Assembly: GCA_027295805.1 (NCBI GenBank)
Contig: JAPUKF010000276.1
Span: 1-34,488 of the forward strand
Reading direction: 5' to 3'
Length of the DNA: 34,488 bases
DNA from: Acidobacteriota bacterium
GTDB lineage: Bacteria > Acidobacteriota > Polarisedimenticolia > SMYD01
Position 1 is the first letter of the stretch; every line of letters starts with the position of its first letter. Of this stretch, positions 1-9,848 are shown one piece after another. Position numbers and translations under genes: made by a program. The notes beneath the pieces were generated by a model. It worked only from the letters and a program-made list of their open reading frames with translations, was not told the origin of the DNA and searched no databases.

Positions 1-142
1 AACCGGAATCCAGATAGCTCACGCCGGCGGTGGGTTCGATTTCCCAGGTGCGGGCCCGGCCCCGTGGCTCTTCGGCATGGCCGAGGCCTGGAAGCACCAG
101 CAGGGCAGCCAGAACCAATCCGGATATCGTTCGGCAACGCAT
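1..142 (-). CDS. N-terminus of a secreted, probably outer-membrane beta-barrel-like protein (truncated by left edge; absent from ORF track)
   Basis: Minus strand from ATG at 142 reads MRCRTISGLVLAALLVLPGLGHAEEPRGRARTWEIEPTAGVSYLDSG..., open to the edge. Signal peptide with AxA-like cleavage region; GAGGGG SD-like sequence upstream. Confidence 0.65.
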   Translation of the reverse strand, partial: MRCRTISGLVLAALLVLPGLGHAEEPRGRARTWEIEPTAGVSYLDSG

Positions 143-161
143 ACAGAGACCCCTCAGGTAC

Positions 162-183
162 GAGAAAACAACTCTGTTTTCTC
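162..183 (-). promoter_or_regulatory. Perfect 9-bp inverted repeat (GAGAAAACA-actc-TGTTTTCTC) in the predicted 5' UTR of the left-edge gene
   Basis: Read directly. A TTGCAA (222-227) N18 TAGAAT (203-198) promoter-like pair lies just upstream on the minus strand. Confidence 0.4.
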
Positions 184-276
184 CGGTAAGCGGCGCAATT
201 CTACTCCGCTCTTTCCCTTTTTTGCAACACAGGGGGCAGGGTCCGCGGATCGGACTCCGCAGCCCCAGCGAGCGTT

Positions 277-3162
277 CTATGGCCAGGTGACCGGCAGGCG
301 CAAGCGTCGGCCGTCCCGTCCCCGGAACAGGACGTGACCGTGCCGGTGGCCGAACTCATAGAGCTTGAGCGTGATTTCCACGTCGCGGCGGCAGTAAGCC
401 TCGATCAGGTCCCAGCGTCCCTCCCGGACCCAGGCGAGGCTCTGCAGTCCATCGGCGCTCTTGCTCACGCCCAGGGTCTCCTCCGCCAGGTGGGCAAGGG
501 AGAGGCGAAATCCCAGCACCTGGTGGATTTCTTCCAGCAAATCCAGGGTGGGGACGCGAGAGAAGTCGGCGGCAGCGTAGCCTGACAGCACCGTGTAATC
601 GAATCGCTTGACGTTGAAGCCGACCACGCGGCCGGCGGAAAGCAGGTCGATAATCAGTTCCTTGGCATCCTCTTCCCGGTAGGTCCGCCAGAGGTCGCGA
701 CTGCGGTCGTAGACCACTCCCAGGGCCAGACCCATGTCGGCGGCCCGGCTCCAGCCGCCGACGTCGGCGGCACTGCGCAGGGTTTCCAGATCAAAAAAGA
801 GATCGCGCAGCGGCGGCGTCCCGCCATCCGGCTCAGGAGCCATGGCGGTCTCACCATCCGCCGGCGAGAGCGGCGCGCCGGTGCCGGCGTCGGCAGGAGG
901 TGGCGGTACCGGCTCTTTCCCGCCAAGAACCGCCAACAGGTGAAGAGCCATGGCTTTGTCCAGGGGGCGGTTGCCGTTGCCGCATTTGGGCGACTGGATG
1001 CACGAGGGGCAGCCCTCCTCGCAGGGGCAGGTCCGGATCAGGTCATGAGTGCGGGCCAGGAGTTCGCGGATGCGCCGGAACCCCTCGGCCGCCAGCCCCA
1101 TGCCACCGGCGTGCCCATCGTAAATGAAGAAAGCCGGGCCGCCTGTCTGGGGATGCCGGGGATAGGAGATTCCGCCCAGATCCCCGCGATCACAGAGAGC
1201 CAGCAGGGGAAACAGCCCGATAGCGGCATGTTCGGTGGCGTGAATGGCTCCCATGAAATGCTTCCCTCGGCGAGCGGCTTCCGCTTCCAGGCCTGGCGGC
1301 AATTCCACCCACATGCCTATGGTTTCGAACTGGGAAGGAGGCAGGTCCAGTTCATGCTCCGAGAGAACCTCCTGATTGGCCATGCTCTTGCGCAGGTAGC
1401 CACGAAAGCGGGTCGTCACCTTGAGACGTCCCAGGCCGGCCTTGAACGGTCCGTGGTCCACTTCCTGCTTGCGTTCCAGGATCTCGGTTTCCTTGTCAGT
1501 GAGGACGACGGTGAAATAATTCGTATCGAAGGCGGGAACGGCCAGAACCTCGCGCCTCTCCAGGTCGAGGCGCTCGATGAGGTACATGCGCCCGGCGTGC
1601 AGATAGATGGCACCGGCATGGCATTCCATGCGGGCGCGAAGGCTATCCACGGTTCCCAGCGCGCTGCCGTCAGGGCGGCGGATGCGATAGATGGCCCCGA
1701 TGGAGCGCAGGCTCACATCTCTCTGCGGACGGCGGCGAAGGGCATACCAGCGTTGCTGGTCGGCGTCCTCCACCAGGCGGCCGTCCCTGACCAGATCAGG
1801 GACCAGGGAGAAGACCTCCTCCCCGTAGCCGGCGGCGTCGGACGGTGACAGGGGCAGTTCAGCGCCGGCGCAGACCAGGTGACCTCCCGCCACGACCGGG
1901 TTGGCCGGGTCGAACACCACCGGCTCGAAGGGACGACTGAAGAATTCCTCCGGGTGACTCAAGAAATACTGATCCAGCGCGTCGGGCATGCCCACCATGA
2001 GGACCAGGGAATCGCGATCACCACGGCCGACGCGGCCGATCCTTTGCCAGGCGGAGGTCACGCTGCCTGGATACCCCACCAGGATGCAGACATCCAGGCC
2101 GCCAATATCCACGCCCAGTTCGAGAGCCGAGGTGGTGACCACTCCCAGGAGATCGCCGCTGGCGAGACGGGCTTCGATGTCCCGCCGCTGCTCCGGCAGG
2201 TAGCCGGCGCGGTAGGGCTGCACCTTGCCTCGCATGCTCCGATCACCGGCAATGAGCCACGAATGGATCAGTTCGGTGACGCGCCGCGCCTTGGTGAAGG
2301 TGATCGTTCGCCGTCCATCGCCCACTGTGCGCGCCATGAGACGGGTGGCCACCGTGTAGGGGCTGAGCTCCATGCCCAATCCGAGAAAGACCACCTGACG
2401 TCCAGCTCGCGGGGCGCCGGAGCGGTCCACCACCGTGAAGGGCTCGCCCAGGAGCTGACGGACGAAGCGGGCCGGCTCCCCCACCGTGGCCGATGCCGCC
2501 ACGAAAGCTGGCCGGCTGCCGTAATGGGCGCACAGCCGCCGCAGACGCTGGATGATGTGATGCAGATGGGTTCCGAAGACGCCGCGATAGACATGCAACT
2601 CGTCGATGACCACAGTCTCCAGACCACCCAGAAACCCGGCCCAATCGCCATGGTGGGCCAGGATTCCCAGGTGAAGCATGTCGGGATTGGTGATGAGAAC
2701 GTGAGGTGGATCCGCCTTTATTTTCCGGCGCAAGCCGGCCGGCGTATCCCCGTCGTAGATGGCGCAACGGGGCCGCTCCTGCGGGGGAAACGCAGCCGCC
2801 AGAGCCTCGAACGCGGCTTTCTGATCCTGCTCCAGGGCCTTGAACGGAAAGATGTAGAGGGCCCGGCTCTCCGGCCGGCTGGCACACGCCTGCAGGACTG
2901 TCAGGTTATAGACGAGACTCTTGCCCGACGCCGTGGGGGTGGCCACCAGTACCGATTGACGGTTGGCGGCGGCCTCCAGGGCGTGGGCCTGATGGCTGTA
3001 GAGCCGGCCGATGCCTGCTCTCTCGAGGGCCGCAGCCACGGCCGGCGCCGGCACAAACGGCAGCGGCGCCATCTGCGCCGGCGCTCCCGGGAGGTACCTC
3101 TCGTGGACCACGAATCGGGTCAGCCCACACCGTTCCAGAAGAGCCTGGGAATAGTCCCGCAA
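277..3162 (-). CDS. DEAD/DEAH-box helicase with DUF1998-type Cys cluster (MrfA/YprA-like), fused to a C-terminal RNase H-like exonuclease domain (MrfB/YprB-like)
   Basis: ATPTASGKS (Walker A), VIDELHVYRG (DELH), TSALELGVDIGGLD, QRIGRVGRGDRDS; Cys cluster CPCEEGCPSCIQSPKCGN; C-terminal FFDLETL...GFNVKRFDYTVL...YCRRDVEITLKLY fits DEDD-type exonuclease motifs. TTG start. Confidence 0.88.
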   Translation of the reverse strand: MRDYSQALLERCGLTRFVVHERYLPGAPAQMAPLPFVPAPAVAAALERAGIGRLYSHQAHALEAAANRQSVLVATPTASGKSLVYNLTVLQACASRPESRALYIFPFKALEQDQKAAFEALAAAFPPQERPRCAIYDGDTPAGLRRKIKADPPHVLITNPDMLHLGILAHHGDWAGFLGGLETVVIDELHVYRGVFGTHLHHIIQRLRRLCAHYGSRPAFVAASATVGEPARFVRQLLGEPFTVVDRSGAPRAGRQVVFLGLGMELSPYTVATRLMARTVGDGRRTITFTKARRVTELIHSWLIAGDRSMRGKVQPYRAGYLPEQRRDIEARLASGDLLGVVTTSALELGVDIGGLDVCILVGYPGSVTSAWQRIGRVGRGDRDSLVLMVGMPDALDQYFLSHPEEFFSRPFEPVVFDPANPVVAGGHLVCAGAELPLSPSDAAGYGEEVFSLVPDLVRDGRLVEDADQQRWYALRRRPQRDVSLRSIGAIYRIRRPDGSALGTVDSLRARMECHAGAIYLHAGRMYLIERLDLERREVLAVPAFDTNYFTVVLTDKETEILERKQEVDHGPFKAGLGRLKVTTRFRGYLRKSMANQEVLSEHELDLPPSQFETIGMWVELPPGLEAEAARRGKHFMGAIHATEHAAIGLFPLLALCDRGDLGGISYPRHPQTGGPAFFIYDGHAGGMGLAAEGFRRIRELLARTHDLIRTCPCEEGCPSCIQSPKCGNGNRPLDKAMALHLLAVLGGKEPVPPPPADAGTGAPLSPADGETAMAPEPDGGTPPLRDLFFDLETLRSAADVGGWSRAADMGLALGVVYDRSRDLWRTYREEDAKELIIDLLSAGRVVGFNVKRFDYTVLSGYAAADFSRVPTLDLLEEIHQVLGFRLSLAHLAEETLGVSKSADGLQSLAWVREGRWDLIEAYCRRDVEITLKLYEFGHRHGHVLFRGRDGRRLRLPVTWP

Positions 3163-3172
3163 TGACAGTACG

Positions 3173-4033
3173 TCAGGACCCGGCGTAGTCGTAAAAGCCG
3201 CGGCCCGACTTTCGTCCCAGGCGACCCGCGGCCACCATCTTGCGCAGGAGCGGGCTGGGCCGGTAACGGGGATCGCCCAGCTCCCGGTGCAGAACCTCCA
3301 TGATGTTCAGGCAGATATCCAGGCCGATGAAATCGGCCAGAGTCAGCGGGCCCATGGGATGGTTCATCCCCAGCTTCATGATGGTGTCGATGGCCTCTTC
3401 CGTGCCCACACCTTCCATCAGGGCGAAGATGGCTTCGTTGATCATCGGCATGAGAATGCGGTTGGCCACGAAACCCGGATAGTCGTTCACCTCCACCGGC
3501 GTCTTGCCCAGATCGCTGCACAACCCCAGGGTCGCCCGGGTGGTCTCATCGCTGGTCGCCAGCCCCCGGATCACCTCCACCAGCTTCATGAGGGGCACCG
3601 GGTTCATGAAATGCATGCCGATCACCTGTTCGGGCCGCCGCGTGGCTGCCGCCAGGGCCGTGATGGAGATGGACGAGGTGTTGGACCCGAAGATGGCCTG
3701 GGGCCGGCACAATTCATCCAGACGCGCGAAGATCTCGCGCTTGGCTTCCAGGTTCTCGAAGATCGCCTCCACCACGAAGTCGGCCTGGGCCAGCGCCTCG
3801 AATTCGGTGGTGGTGGTCAAGTTGGCCCGGGCCGCGTCAGCCGTGGCTTTCTCCAGCCGGCCTTTTTCCACCAGCTTGCCGAGACTCTTGCCGATTGCGG
3901 CTTCGGCCCGCTGGAGTTGGGCGGCGTCCACATCCTGCAGCACCACTCGCCTGCCGGAAGTGGCGAAGACCTGGGCGATGCCGGTTCCCATGGTGCCCGA
4001 ACCGATCACGCCGATAGTGGAATCATCCATCAT
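3173..4033 (-). CDS. hbd: 3-hydroxyacyl-CoA (3-hydroxybutyryl-CoA) dehydrogenase
   Basis: [24 protein letters not shown]-binding motif; [41 protein letters not shown]; start set at MMDDSTIG, overlapping the thiolase stop. Confidence 0.92.
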   Translation of the reverse strand: MMDDSTIGVIGSGTMGTGIAQVFATSGRRVVLQDVDAAQLQRAEAAIGKSLGKLVEKGRLEKATADAARANLTTTTEFEALAQADFVVEAIFENLEAKREIFARLDELCRPQAIFGSNTSSISITALAAATRRPEQVIGMHFMNPVPLMKLVEVIRGLATSDETTRATLGLCSDLGKTPVEVNDYPGFVANRILMPMINEAIFALMEGVGTEEAIDTIMKLGMNHPMGPLTLADFIGLDICLNIMEVLHRELGDPRYRPSPLLRKMVAAGRLGRKSGRGFYDYAGS

Positions 4034-5211
4034 GCCACCTCCACGGCCATGGCCACGGCATTGCCTCCACCAAGACACAGGGCCGCCACGCCGCGCTTCT
4101 TGCCCCGGTCTTTCAGGGCGTAAAGCAGGGTCGTCAGCACGCGCGCGCCGGAGGCACCGATGGGATGCCCCAGGGCCACGGCGCCGCCGTTGACGTTCAC
4201 CTTTTCAGCCGGGATCTCAAGGGCACGGGCCAAGGCCACCTGCTGCACGCTGAAGGCCTCGTTGAATTCGAAGAGATCCACCTCGTCCAGGGACCAGCCG
4301 ATACGGGCCGCCAGCTTCTTGACGGCCGCTTCCGGCGCCATCATGACCAGGCGGGGCTCAAGCCCTGCCGTGGCATAGCCGATGATGCGCGCCAGAGGCT
4401 GGCAGCCCAGCTTCCCTGCCGTGGCGGCGGATGTCACCACCGTGGCTGCGGCGCCATCGTTGAGGCCGGGAGCGTTGCCGGCGGTGACTGTCCCGTTCTT
4501 CTGGAAAACAGGCCGCAGTTTCGCCAGACTCTCCATACTGGTGCCACGCCGTGGCGCCTCGTCGTTTTCCACCAGGGTCACGTCGCCTTTACGGCCCTTG
4601 ATCTCCAGCGGCAGGATCTCAGCCTTGAACCTGCCCTCGTCCATGGCGGCCAGCGCCTTGGTGTGGCTGCCCACGGCCCAGGCATCCTGCTCTTCCCGGC
4701 TGATGTTGTATTCAGTAGCCACGACCTCACCGGTGTTGCCCATGTGGTAATCGTTGTAGACATCCCAGAGTCCATCACGGATGACGCTGTCCACCAGCTC
4801 GCCATGCCCCAGGCGATAGCCGGTACGCCCTTTCTCGAGCAGGAACGGCGCCCTGGTCATGGACTCCATGCCACCGGCGACGACAATATCTTCATCGCCC
4901 AGACGCACGGCCTGGGCGGCCATCATGACGGCCTTGAGGCCCGACCCGCAGACCTTGTTGACGGTCACGGCCCCCACACTGGGTGGCAGCCCACCGAAGA
5001 GGGCGGCTTGCCGCGCCGGGTTTTGACCCAGTCCCGCCGCCAGGACATTCCCCATGATCACTTCGTCCACGGAGTCCGGGGAGACGCCGGCACGGCGGAT
5101 GGCTTCCGCGACAACAAGGGCACCCATGCGGGGCGCGGACAGACTGCTGAGGGAGCCGAGGAACTTCCCGATGGGTGTCCGCACGGCGCTTAGAATCACA
5201 GGCTCGTGCAC
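4030..5211 (-). CDS. acetyl-CoA C-acetyltransferase (thiolase)
   Basis: [68 protein letters not shown] start at 5211 preceded by GGGAGG; the track's ORF starts at 5232. Confidence 0.93.
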   Translation of the reverse strand: MHEPVILSAVRTPIGKFLGSLSSLSAPRMGALVVAEAIRRAGVSPDSVDEVIMGNVLAAGLGQNPARQAALFGGLPPSVGAVTVNKVCGSGLKAVMMAAQAVRLGDEDIVVAGGMESMTRAPFLLEKGRTGYRLGHGELVDSVIRDGLWDVYNDYHMGNTGEVVATEYNISREEQDAWAVGSHTKALAAMDEGRFKAEILPLEIKGRKGDVTLVENDEAPRRGTSMESLAKLRPVFQKNGTVTAGNAPGLNDGAAATVVTSAATAGKLGCQPLARIIGYATAGLEPRLVMMAPEAAVKKLAARIGWSLDEVDLFEFNEAFSVQQVALARALEIPAEKVNVNGGAVALGHPIGASGARVLTTLLYALKDRGKKRGVAALCLGGGNAVAMAVEVA

Positions 5212-5254
5212 GTTGACCTCCCGAAGAATCACGAGTTGGGGGAGGTGGATCGTA

Positions 5255-6034
5255 TCACAGCGGGACGCGACCGGTGGGGTCCTTTCCGGCCATCAGGAGT
5301 TCCTGCAGACGGTCCATGCGGCCGAGTGAATCCAGGATCAGGCGCCGCCCGTGATGGGGGATCACGCAAAGAGCCCGGGAGCGCCTTCCCCCCATACCCG
5401 CCAGCGGCCGCACCTCCCGGATGTCGCCCCAGGTCAGCGATCGCCGGCGCCCCAGGTAGCGATTCCGCAGATGCACGCCTGAGGTGTCCACCATCACTTC
5501 ATCACCCAGGGCCAGAACCAGGCCGGCACCGGCCAGCAAGCCTATCCCCGTCATACTCAGACTCCACAAGGTCAAACCCAGCCGGCCGCCGAAAGCGTCG
5601 CCCACGAGCAAAGCCAGGGAACCGGCACAGACAAGAGCCGGAGCTACGCGTGCCATGAGGGTGCGCCGAAAAATTTCCGCCGCCATGACCCTAGCCGGGA
5701 GGCCAGCCGAAGGTGCGCCCCCCAGCATGTGAAGATGAATGTGAAAAACGGACTGCCCTGCTTCTTCGCCGCAGTTCATGACCAGGCGATAGCTCTCCAG
5801 GCCCTTCTCCCGTGCCAGGCGGGCGGCGGTGATCAACAGGCGGCCGGCAAGGGCCTCGTGCTGCGGCGTGAATTCGGCGCTGGACGCCAGGTGTTCCAGG
5901 GGCACAATGAGGGTATGGTGCGGCGCCTGGGGATGGATGTCCTCGAACGCCGCCACGAGATCATCCTCATAGATGCGAGCGCCCATCTCTCCGGCAACGA
6001 TGCGGCAAAAAAGACAGTTGTCAGCGGCTGCCAT
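5255..6034 (-). CDS. HIT-family protein (Hint/PKCI-like) fused to a two-helix membrane segment and a C-terminal bacterial PH-like domain
   Basis: N-term [39 protein letters not shown]...[12 protein letters not shown] (HxHxHxx); then [26 protein letters not shown]...[23 protein letters not shown] hydrophobic; then [31 protein letters not shown], resembling bPH domains. One uninterrupted ORF. Confidence 0.8.
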   Translation of the reverse strand: MAAADNCLFCRIVAGEMGARIYEDDLVAAFEDIHPQAPHHTLIVPLEHLASSAEFTPQHEALAGRLLITAARLAREKGLESYRLVMNCGEEAGQSVFHIHLHMLGGAPSAGLPARVMAAEIFRRTLMARVAPALVCAGSLALLVGDAFGGRLGLTLWSLSMTGIGLLAGAGLVLALGDEVMVDTSGVHLRNRYLGRRRSLTWGDIREVRPLAGMGGRRSRALCVIPHHGRRLILDSLGRMDRLQELLMAGKDPTGRVPL

Positions 6035-6048
6035 CTTCTTCCTCCCTG

Positions 6049-7302
6049 CTATTCCTTGATGCGCTCCATCTCGGCTCCCAGGCCGCGCAACTTCTCCTCG
6101 ATCCGGTCGTAGCCCCGGTCCAGATGGTAGACCCGCCGCACCAGGGTCTCACCGCTGGCCACCAGTCCCGCCAGGATCAGGCATGCCGAGGCGCGCAGGT
6201 CGGTGGCCATCACCGGCGCCCCCGAGAGAGGCTGGGGACCTTTCACAAAAGCGTTGTGACCGTCACAACGGATGTCGGCGCCCAGGCGCTGCAACTCCTG
6301 AACATGCATGAAGCGGTTCTCGAAGATCGTCTCGGCGATGACCGAAGCACCCGCTGCCTGCGTCATGAGCACCATGTACTGGGCCTGCAGGTCGGTGGCA
6401 AAGCCGGGATATGGGCGGGTGGACACGTCGGCCGCCTTGAACCCGTTGCCGCGCCGGACTGTGATGACGTCGCTGCCTATCTCCATGTCGACGCCACAGC
6501 CGTCCAGGCGCTGGAGGAGCGCCGAGAGGTGCTCGGGGCGGCAGTCCTGAATCACCACCTCATCACCGGCCAGGGCCGCGGCGCAAACGAACGTGCCGGC
6601 TTCAATGCGATCGGGAACCACCCGGTGCGCGGCGCCAGCGAGAGTCGTAACACCTTCAAGGCGAATGGTGTCGGTCCCTGCCCCTGAGATCCGGGCCCCC
6701 ATGCGGGTCAGCAGTTCCGCCAGATCGGCAACCTCCGGCTCCTGGGCACAGTTGCGCAGGACGGTGCGGCCCGCGGCCAAACTGGCTGCCATCATGGCAT
6801 TTTCGGTGCCGGTCACGGTGATCCGGTCGAAGGTGTATGAGGTGCCGCGGAGACGGCCGGCGCGGGCCTCGATGTAGCCATGCTCCTGGCGAACTTCGGC
6901 CCCCAGGGCGCGCAGAACATCCAGATGCAGGTCCACGGGACGGGCGCCGATAGCGCAACCTCCCGGGAGGGAGACCCGGGCATGCCCATGACGCGCCAGC
7001 AGTGGCCCCAGGACCAGGACGGAGGCCCGCATGGTGCGCACCAGGTCGTAGGGGGCTTCGGGGTGCAGAAGCCTGCCCAGGCGCACAGCGATCCGGTCCT
7101 CCCGGCGCGACCACTCGGCCCCCAGGTGCTCCAGGACCTTCAGCATGGTGTCCACGTCGCGCACGTCGGGGACATTGGCCAGGCGGACCTCCTGGTCGGT
7201 GAGAAGGGCCGCGGTCAGGGCCGGCAGAATGGCGTTTTTGGCTCCCGAGACACGAATGGTGCCACCCAGCCGCCGCCGGCCCACGATGCGAATAGCGTCC
7301 AT
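6049..7302 (-). CDS. murA: UDP-N-acetylglucosamine 1-carboxyvinyltransferase
   Basis: [27 protein letters not shown]; active-site Cys loop [30 protein letters not shown]. Confidence 0.96.
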   Translation of the reverse strand: MDAIRIVGRRRLGGTIRVSGAKNAILPALTAALLTDQEVRLANVPDVRDVDTMLKVLEHLGAEWSRREDRIAVRLGRLLHPEAPYDLVRTMRASVLVLGPLLARHGHARVSLPGGCAIGARPVDLHLDVLRALGAEVRQEHGYIEARAGRLRGTSYTFDRITVTGTENAMMAASLAAGRTVLRNCAQEPEVADLAELLTRMGARISGAGTDTIRLEGVTTLAGAAHRVVPDRIEAGTFVCAAALAGDEVVIQDCRPEHLSALLQRLDGCGVDMEIGSDVITVRRGNGFKAADVSTRPYPGFATDLQAQYMVLMTQAAGASVIAETIFENRFMHVQELQRLGADIRCDGHNAFVKGPQPLSGAPVMATDLRASACLILAGLVASGETLVRRVYHLDRGYDRIEEKLRGLGAEMERIKE

Positions 7303-7311
7303 GGCGCGGCA

Positions 7312-7317
7312 ATTCTA
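7312..7317 (-). promoter_or_regulatory. -10-like hexamer TAGAAT 9 nt upstream of the murA ATG (leaderless-type promoter candidate)
   Basis: Minus strand ...gcgcgcTAGAATtgccgcgccATG; no SD visible. Confidence 0.45.
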
Positions 7318-7394
7318 GCGCGCCGCCACCCTCAATTCTTGACGCTGCCGGCTATGCAGGGTTAAGGTTGGCCATTGGGAGGAGATGACGCATC

Positions 7395-7694
7395 GTGGCG
7401 CTATACGAATATACCTGTGCCAAGTGTGGCCACAGTTTCGAACGGATCATGAAACGAGGAGCCCGCGCTCCCCGCTGCCCCGAATGCGGCGGCAGCACCC
7501 GGCGGCTCATCTCGGCTCCCGCTATTCACTTCAAAGGGAGCGGCTGGTACGTCACTGATTATGCCCGCAAGGGAAAGGACAGCGGCAAAGAGTCTGCTGA
7601 TAGTACCAAGGCCGCCGACAGCACCAAGACCACCGACAAAGAGAAGAGCAGCAAGAAGAAGGTGTCCGGCGATAAAAGCACCGGCAAGAAGTGA
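7395..7694 (+). CDS. FmdB-family zinc ribbon protein with low-complexity Lys/Ser-rich tail
   Basis: MALYEYTCAKCGHSFERIMKRGARAPRCPECGGSTRRLISAPAIHFKGSGWYVTDY; GTG start with GGGAGGAG upstream. Confidence 0.9.
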   Translation: MALYEYTCAKCGHSFERIMKRGARAPRCPECGGSTRRLISAPAIHFKGSGWYVTDYARKGKDSGKESADSTKAADSTKTTDKEKSSKKKVSGDKSTGKK

Positions 7695-7695
7695 A

Positions 7696-8616
7696 TCAGT
7701 TGCCGGGCTTGAAGCCGTCTAGATCCAGGGTCCGCAGGTAGGCGCCGAACTCCCCGCCCAGATCGCTGCGCCTGAGGCCGAACTCCACGGTGGCCTTGAG
7801 GAATCCGAGCTTGTTGCCCGTGTCGTAGCGGGTGCCCCGAAAGCGCACGGCGTGCACCGGGACGCGGCTCAGAACCGCCCGCAGGCCGTCGGTCAGTTGA
7901 ATCTCGCCCTTCCTGTCCGGTCCGGTCTTCTCCAGGCAGGGGAAGATCTCTGGGGCCAGGACATAGCGACCGATGATGGCCAGGTTGGACGGGGCTTGAT
8001 CCGCGGCGGGCTTCTCCACCAGATCCCGGACCCGGTAGACACGGTCATCAATCTCCTCGGCATCCACCACGCCGTAGGCCGAGACACGTTCCCGCTCCAC
8101 TTCCTCCACCGCCACCACGCAGCCACCGAACCGGGCGTGAACCTGGAGAAGCTGCGCCATGCACGGCACCTGGGCATGAATGATGTCGTCCCCCAGGAAG
8201 ACGGCGAACGGCTCATCTCCCATCAGGTGGCGGGCCGTGAGGACGGCATGGCCCAGTCCCAGGGCCTCCTTCTGGCGCACATACGAGAACTCGATGAGCC
8301 GGGAGATGCTGCGTACCGTCTCCAGCTTTTCCGTGTCTCCCCGCCGCTCCAGCAGCCTCTCCAGTTCGGTGGAGACATCGAAGTGATCTTCGATGGCGTT
8401 CTTGCCCCGGCCGGTCACCAGGGTCGCGTGGACGATGCCCGAGGCGATGGCCTCCTCGACCACGTACTGGATCACCGGCTTGTCCACCAGGGGCAGCATC
8501 TCCTTGGGCTGGGCCTTGGTGGCCGGCAGGAAGCGGGTGCCCAGCCCCGCAACGGGAAAAACGGCACGCAGAACCGGCGACACCTTGGCTGGCGGCGATG
8601 GGGTGGTCGGACTCAT
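7696..8616 (-). CDS. galU: UTP--glucose-1-phosphate uridylyltransferase
   Basis: AVFPVAGLGTRFLPATKAQPKEMLPLVDKPVIQYVVEEAI; FAVFLGDDII; GRYVLAPEIF. Start set at MSPTTPSPPAK (8616) because the longer track ORF crosses the tRNA-Ser gene. Confidence 0.95.
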   Translation of the reverse strand: MSPTTPSPPAKVSPVLRAVFPVAGLGTRFLPATKAQPKEMLPLVDKPVIQYVVEEAIASGIVHATLVTGRGKNAIEDHFDVSTELERLLERRGDTEKLETVRSISRLIEFSYVRQKEALGLGHAVLTARHLMGDEPFAVFLGDDIIHAQVPCMAQLLQVHARFGGCVVAVEEVERERVSAYGVVDAEEIDDRVYRVRDLVEKPAADQAPSNLAIIGRYVLAPEIFPCLEKTGPDRKGEIQLTDGLRAVLSRVPVHAVRFRGTRYDTGNKLGFLKATVEFGLRRSDLGGEFGAYLRTLDLDGFKPGN

Positions 8617-8625
8617 GGGCGGCGG

Positions 8626-8631
8626 AGTATA
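8626..8631 (-). promoter_or_regulatory. Extended -10-like TGGTATACT 9 nt upstream of the galU ATG
   Basis: Minus strand ...gcTGgTATACTccgccgcccATG; no SD. Confidence 0.45.
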
Positions 8632-8638
8632 CCAGCAT

Positions 8639-8667
8639 TTGATCCCTCTCTCGCCTCCTCTTACAAT
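8639..8667 (+). promoter_or_regulatory. Sigma-70-type promoter for tRNA-Ser(TGA): TTGATC-N17-TACAAT
   Basis: TTGATC 8639-8644, 17-nt spacer, TACAAT 8662-8667; tRNA begins at 8679. Confidence 0.6.
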
Positions 8668-8678
8668 GACGCCGCCAC

Positions 8679-8764
8679 GGAGGGGTGGCCGAGTGGTTGA
8701 AGGCAGTGGTCTTGAAAACCACCGTGCGCAAGCACCGCAGGTTCGAATCCTGTCCCCTCCGCCA
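8679..8764 (+). tRNA. tRNA-Ser(TGA)
   Basis: Acceptor GGAGGGG/CCCCTCC, anticodon loop CTTGAAA, long variable arm, GGTTCGAATCC T-arm, encoded CCA. Confidence 0.95.
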
Positions 8765-8791
8765 CACCCTTCCGTCTCGAGGCATGCCGTG

Positions 8792-9838
8792 ATGACCAGT
8801 AACAACAGAGCCCGCAAAATGCCGGCGCGGCCGCGCTGGTCCCGCTGGCCGGCCGAGAGGCTGCTGCAGGCCCGTCTTTGCGACCTCGACCTGCGCCTGA
8901 AGGGGACGATGATGGAGGAGCGGATCCAGTTCCTCCAAGCGGAACTGGAACGGCGCGGCCTGCGCTTCCGGCCTCATTTCTGGCTCTCCGATGAATGGTT
9001 CTCTCCCGGCGGCGTGCCGGGGATCTCCATCCCCTTCTACCTGGCCCATCCCCGCCTCGTCCGCCTGGAAAGCAACCAGATGCTGGAGGCAGAGGGTGCC
9101 AGCCGGAGCTGGTGCATGCGGATCCTGCGCCACGAGACCGGCCATGCCATCGATCATGCCTACCGCCTGCGGCGCCGGCGGCGCTGGCAGCAGCTTTTCG
9201 GCCACTCATCCCAACCCTACCCGACCATCTACCGGCCGCGGCCTTTCAGCCGGCACTATGTCCACAACCTGGATTCCTGGTACGCGCAGAGCCATCCTGA
9301 CGAGGATTTCGCCGAGACCTTCGCCGTCTGGCTGACACCCCGTGCCGTCTGGCGGCGCCAGTACCTGGGCTGGCCGGCCCTGGCCAAACTCGAATACGTT
9401 GAGGAACTCATGGCCGAGATCAGCCAGCAGACGCCGCCGGTGCGCACTCGCCGGCAGGTGGACCCGGTTTCCCGCCTGCGCAAAACCCTGGCTGAGCACT
9501 ACCAGGAGCGCCGCCTCCGTTATGGCATCGACGATCCCACGCCCCACGACAGGCAACTCAAGGAGCTCTTCTCCGATGAGCCCCGCCATGCCCATCGGGA
9601 GGCGGCTTCGGTCTTCCTGCGCCAGGTGCGTCCGGAAGCTCTGGAGACCGTCTGCCGCTGGACCGGGCAGCCCTCTTACACCGTGGATCAGATTCTCAAG
9701 GAGATGATCAGCCGCTGCCGGAAGCTGCGCCTGCGCCTGCGTCCCGGACGCACGCAGGCCCGGGAAGACCTGATCGCCCTTCTCACCATGAAAACGGTCC
9801 ACGATCTGCAGAGGGCGCGCCTGCGCTTGACACTGTGA
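8792..9838 (+). CDS. Putative zinc-binding metallopeptidase
   Basis: ILRHETGHAIDHAYRL (HExxH) plus downstream DEDFAETFAVWL as candidate third-ligand region. Start set at 8792 (MTSNNRARK) because the track ORF from 8393 spans the tRNA gene. Confidence 0.75.
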   Translation: MTSNNRARKMPARPRWSRWPAERLLQARLCDLDLRLKGTMMEERIQFLQAELERRGLRFRPHFWLSDEWFSPGGVPGISIPFYLAHPRLVRLESNQMLEAEGASRSWCMRILRHETGHAIDHAYRLRRRRRWQQLFGHSSQPYPTIYRPRPFSRHYVHNLDSWYAQSHPDEDFAETFAVWLTPRAVWRRQYLGWPALAKLEYVEELMAEISQQTPPVRTRRQVDPVSRLRKTLAEHYQERRLRYGIDDPTPHDRQLKELFSDEPRHAHREAASVFLRQVRPEALETVCRWTGQPSYTVDQILKEMISRCRKLRLRLRPGRTQAREDLIALLTMKTVHDLQRARLRLTL

Positions 9839-9848
9839 TGGGAGCCTC

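Noticed and set aside
1879-3165. 428-aa plus-strand ORF antisense to the helicase
   Set aside because: Codon-bias shadow of a clearly coding minus-strand gene in high-GC DNA; translation shows no domain motif.
7562-7694. Lys/Ser/Asp repeats (ADSTKAADSTKTTDK) in the FmdB-like tail
   Set aside because: Low-complexity basic tails are typical of this family; no separate function supported.
8393-8791. N-terminal extension of the metallopeptidase ORF from 8393
   Set aside because: It runs through galU antisense and the tRNA-Ser gene; start at 8792 is more plausible.
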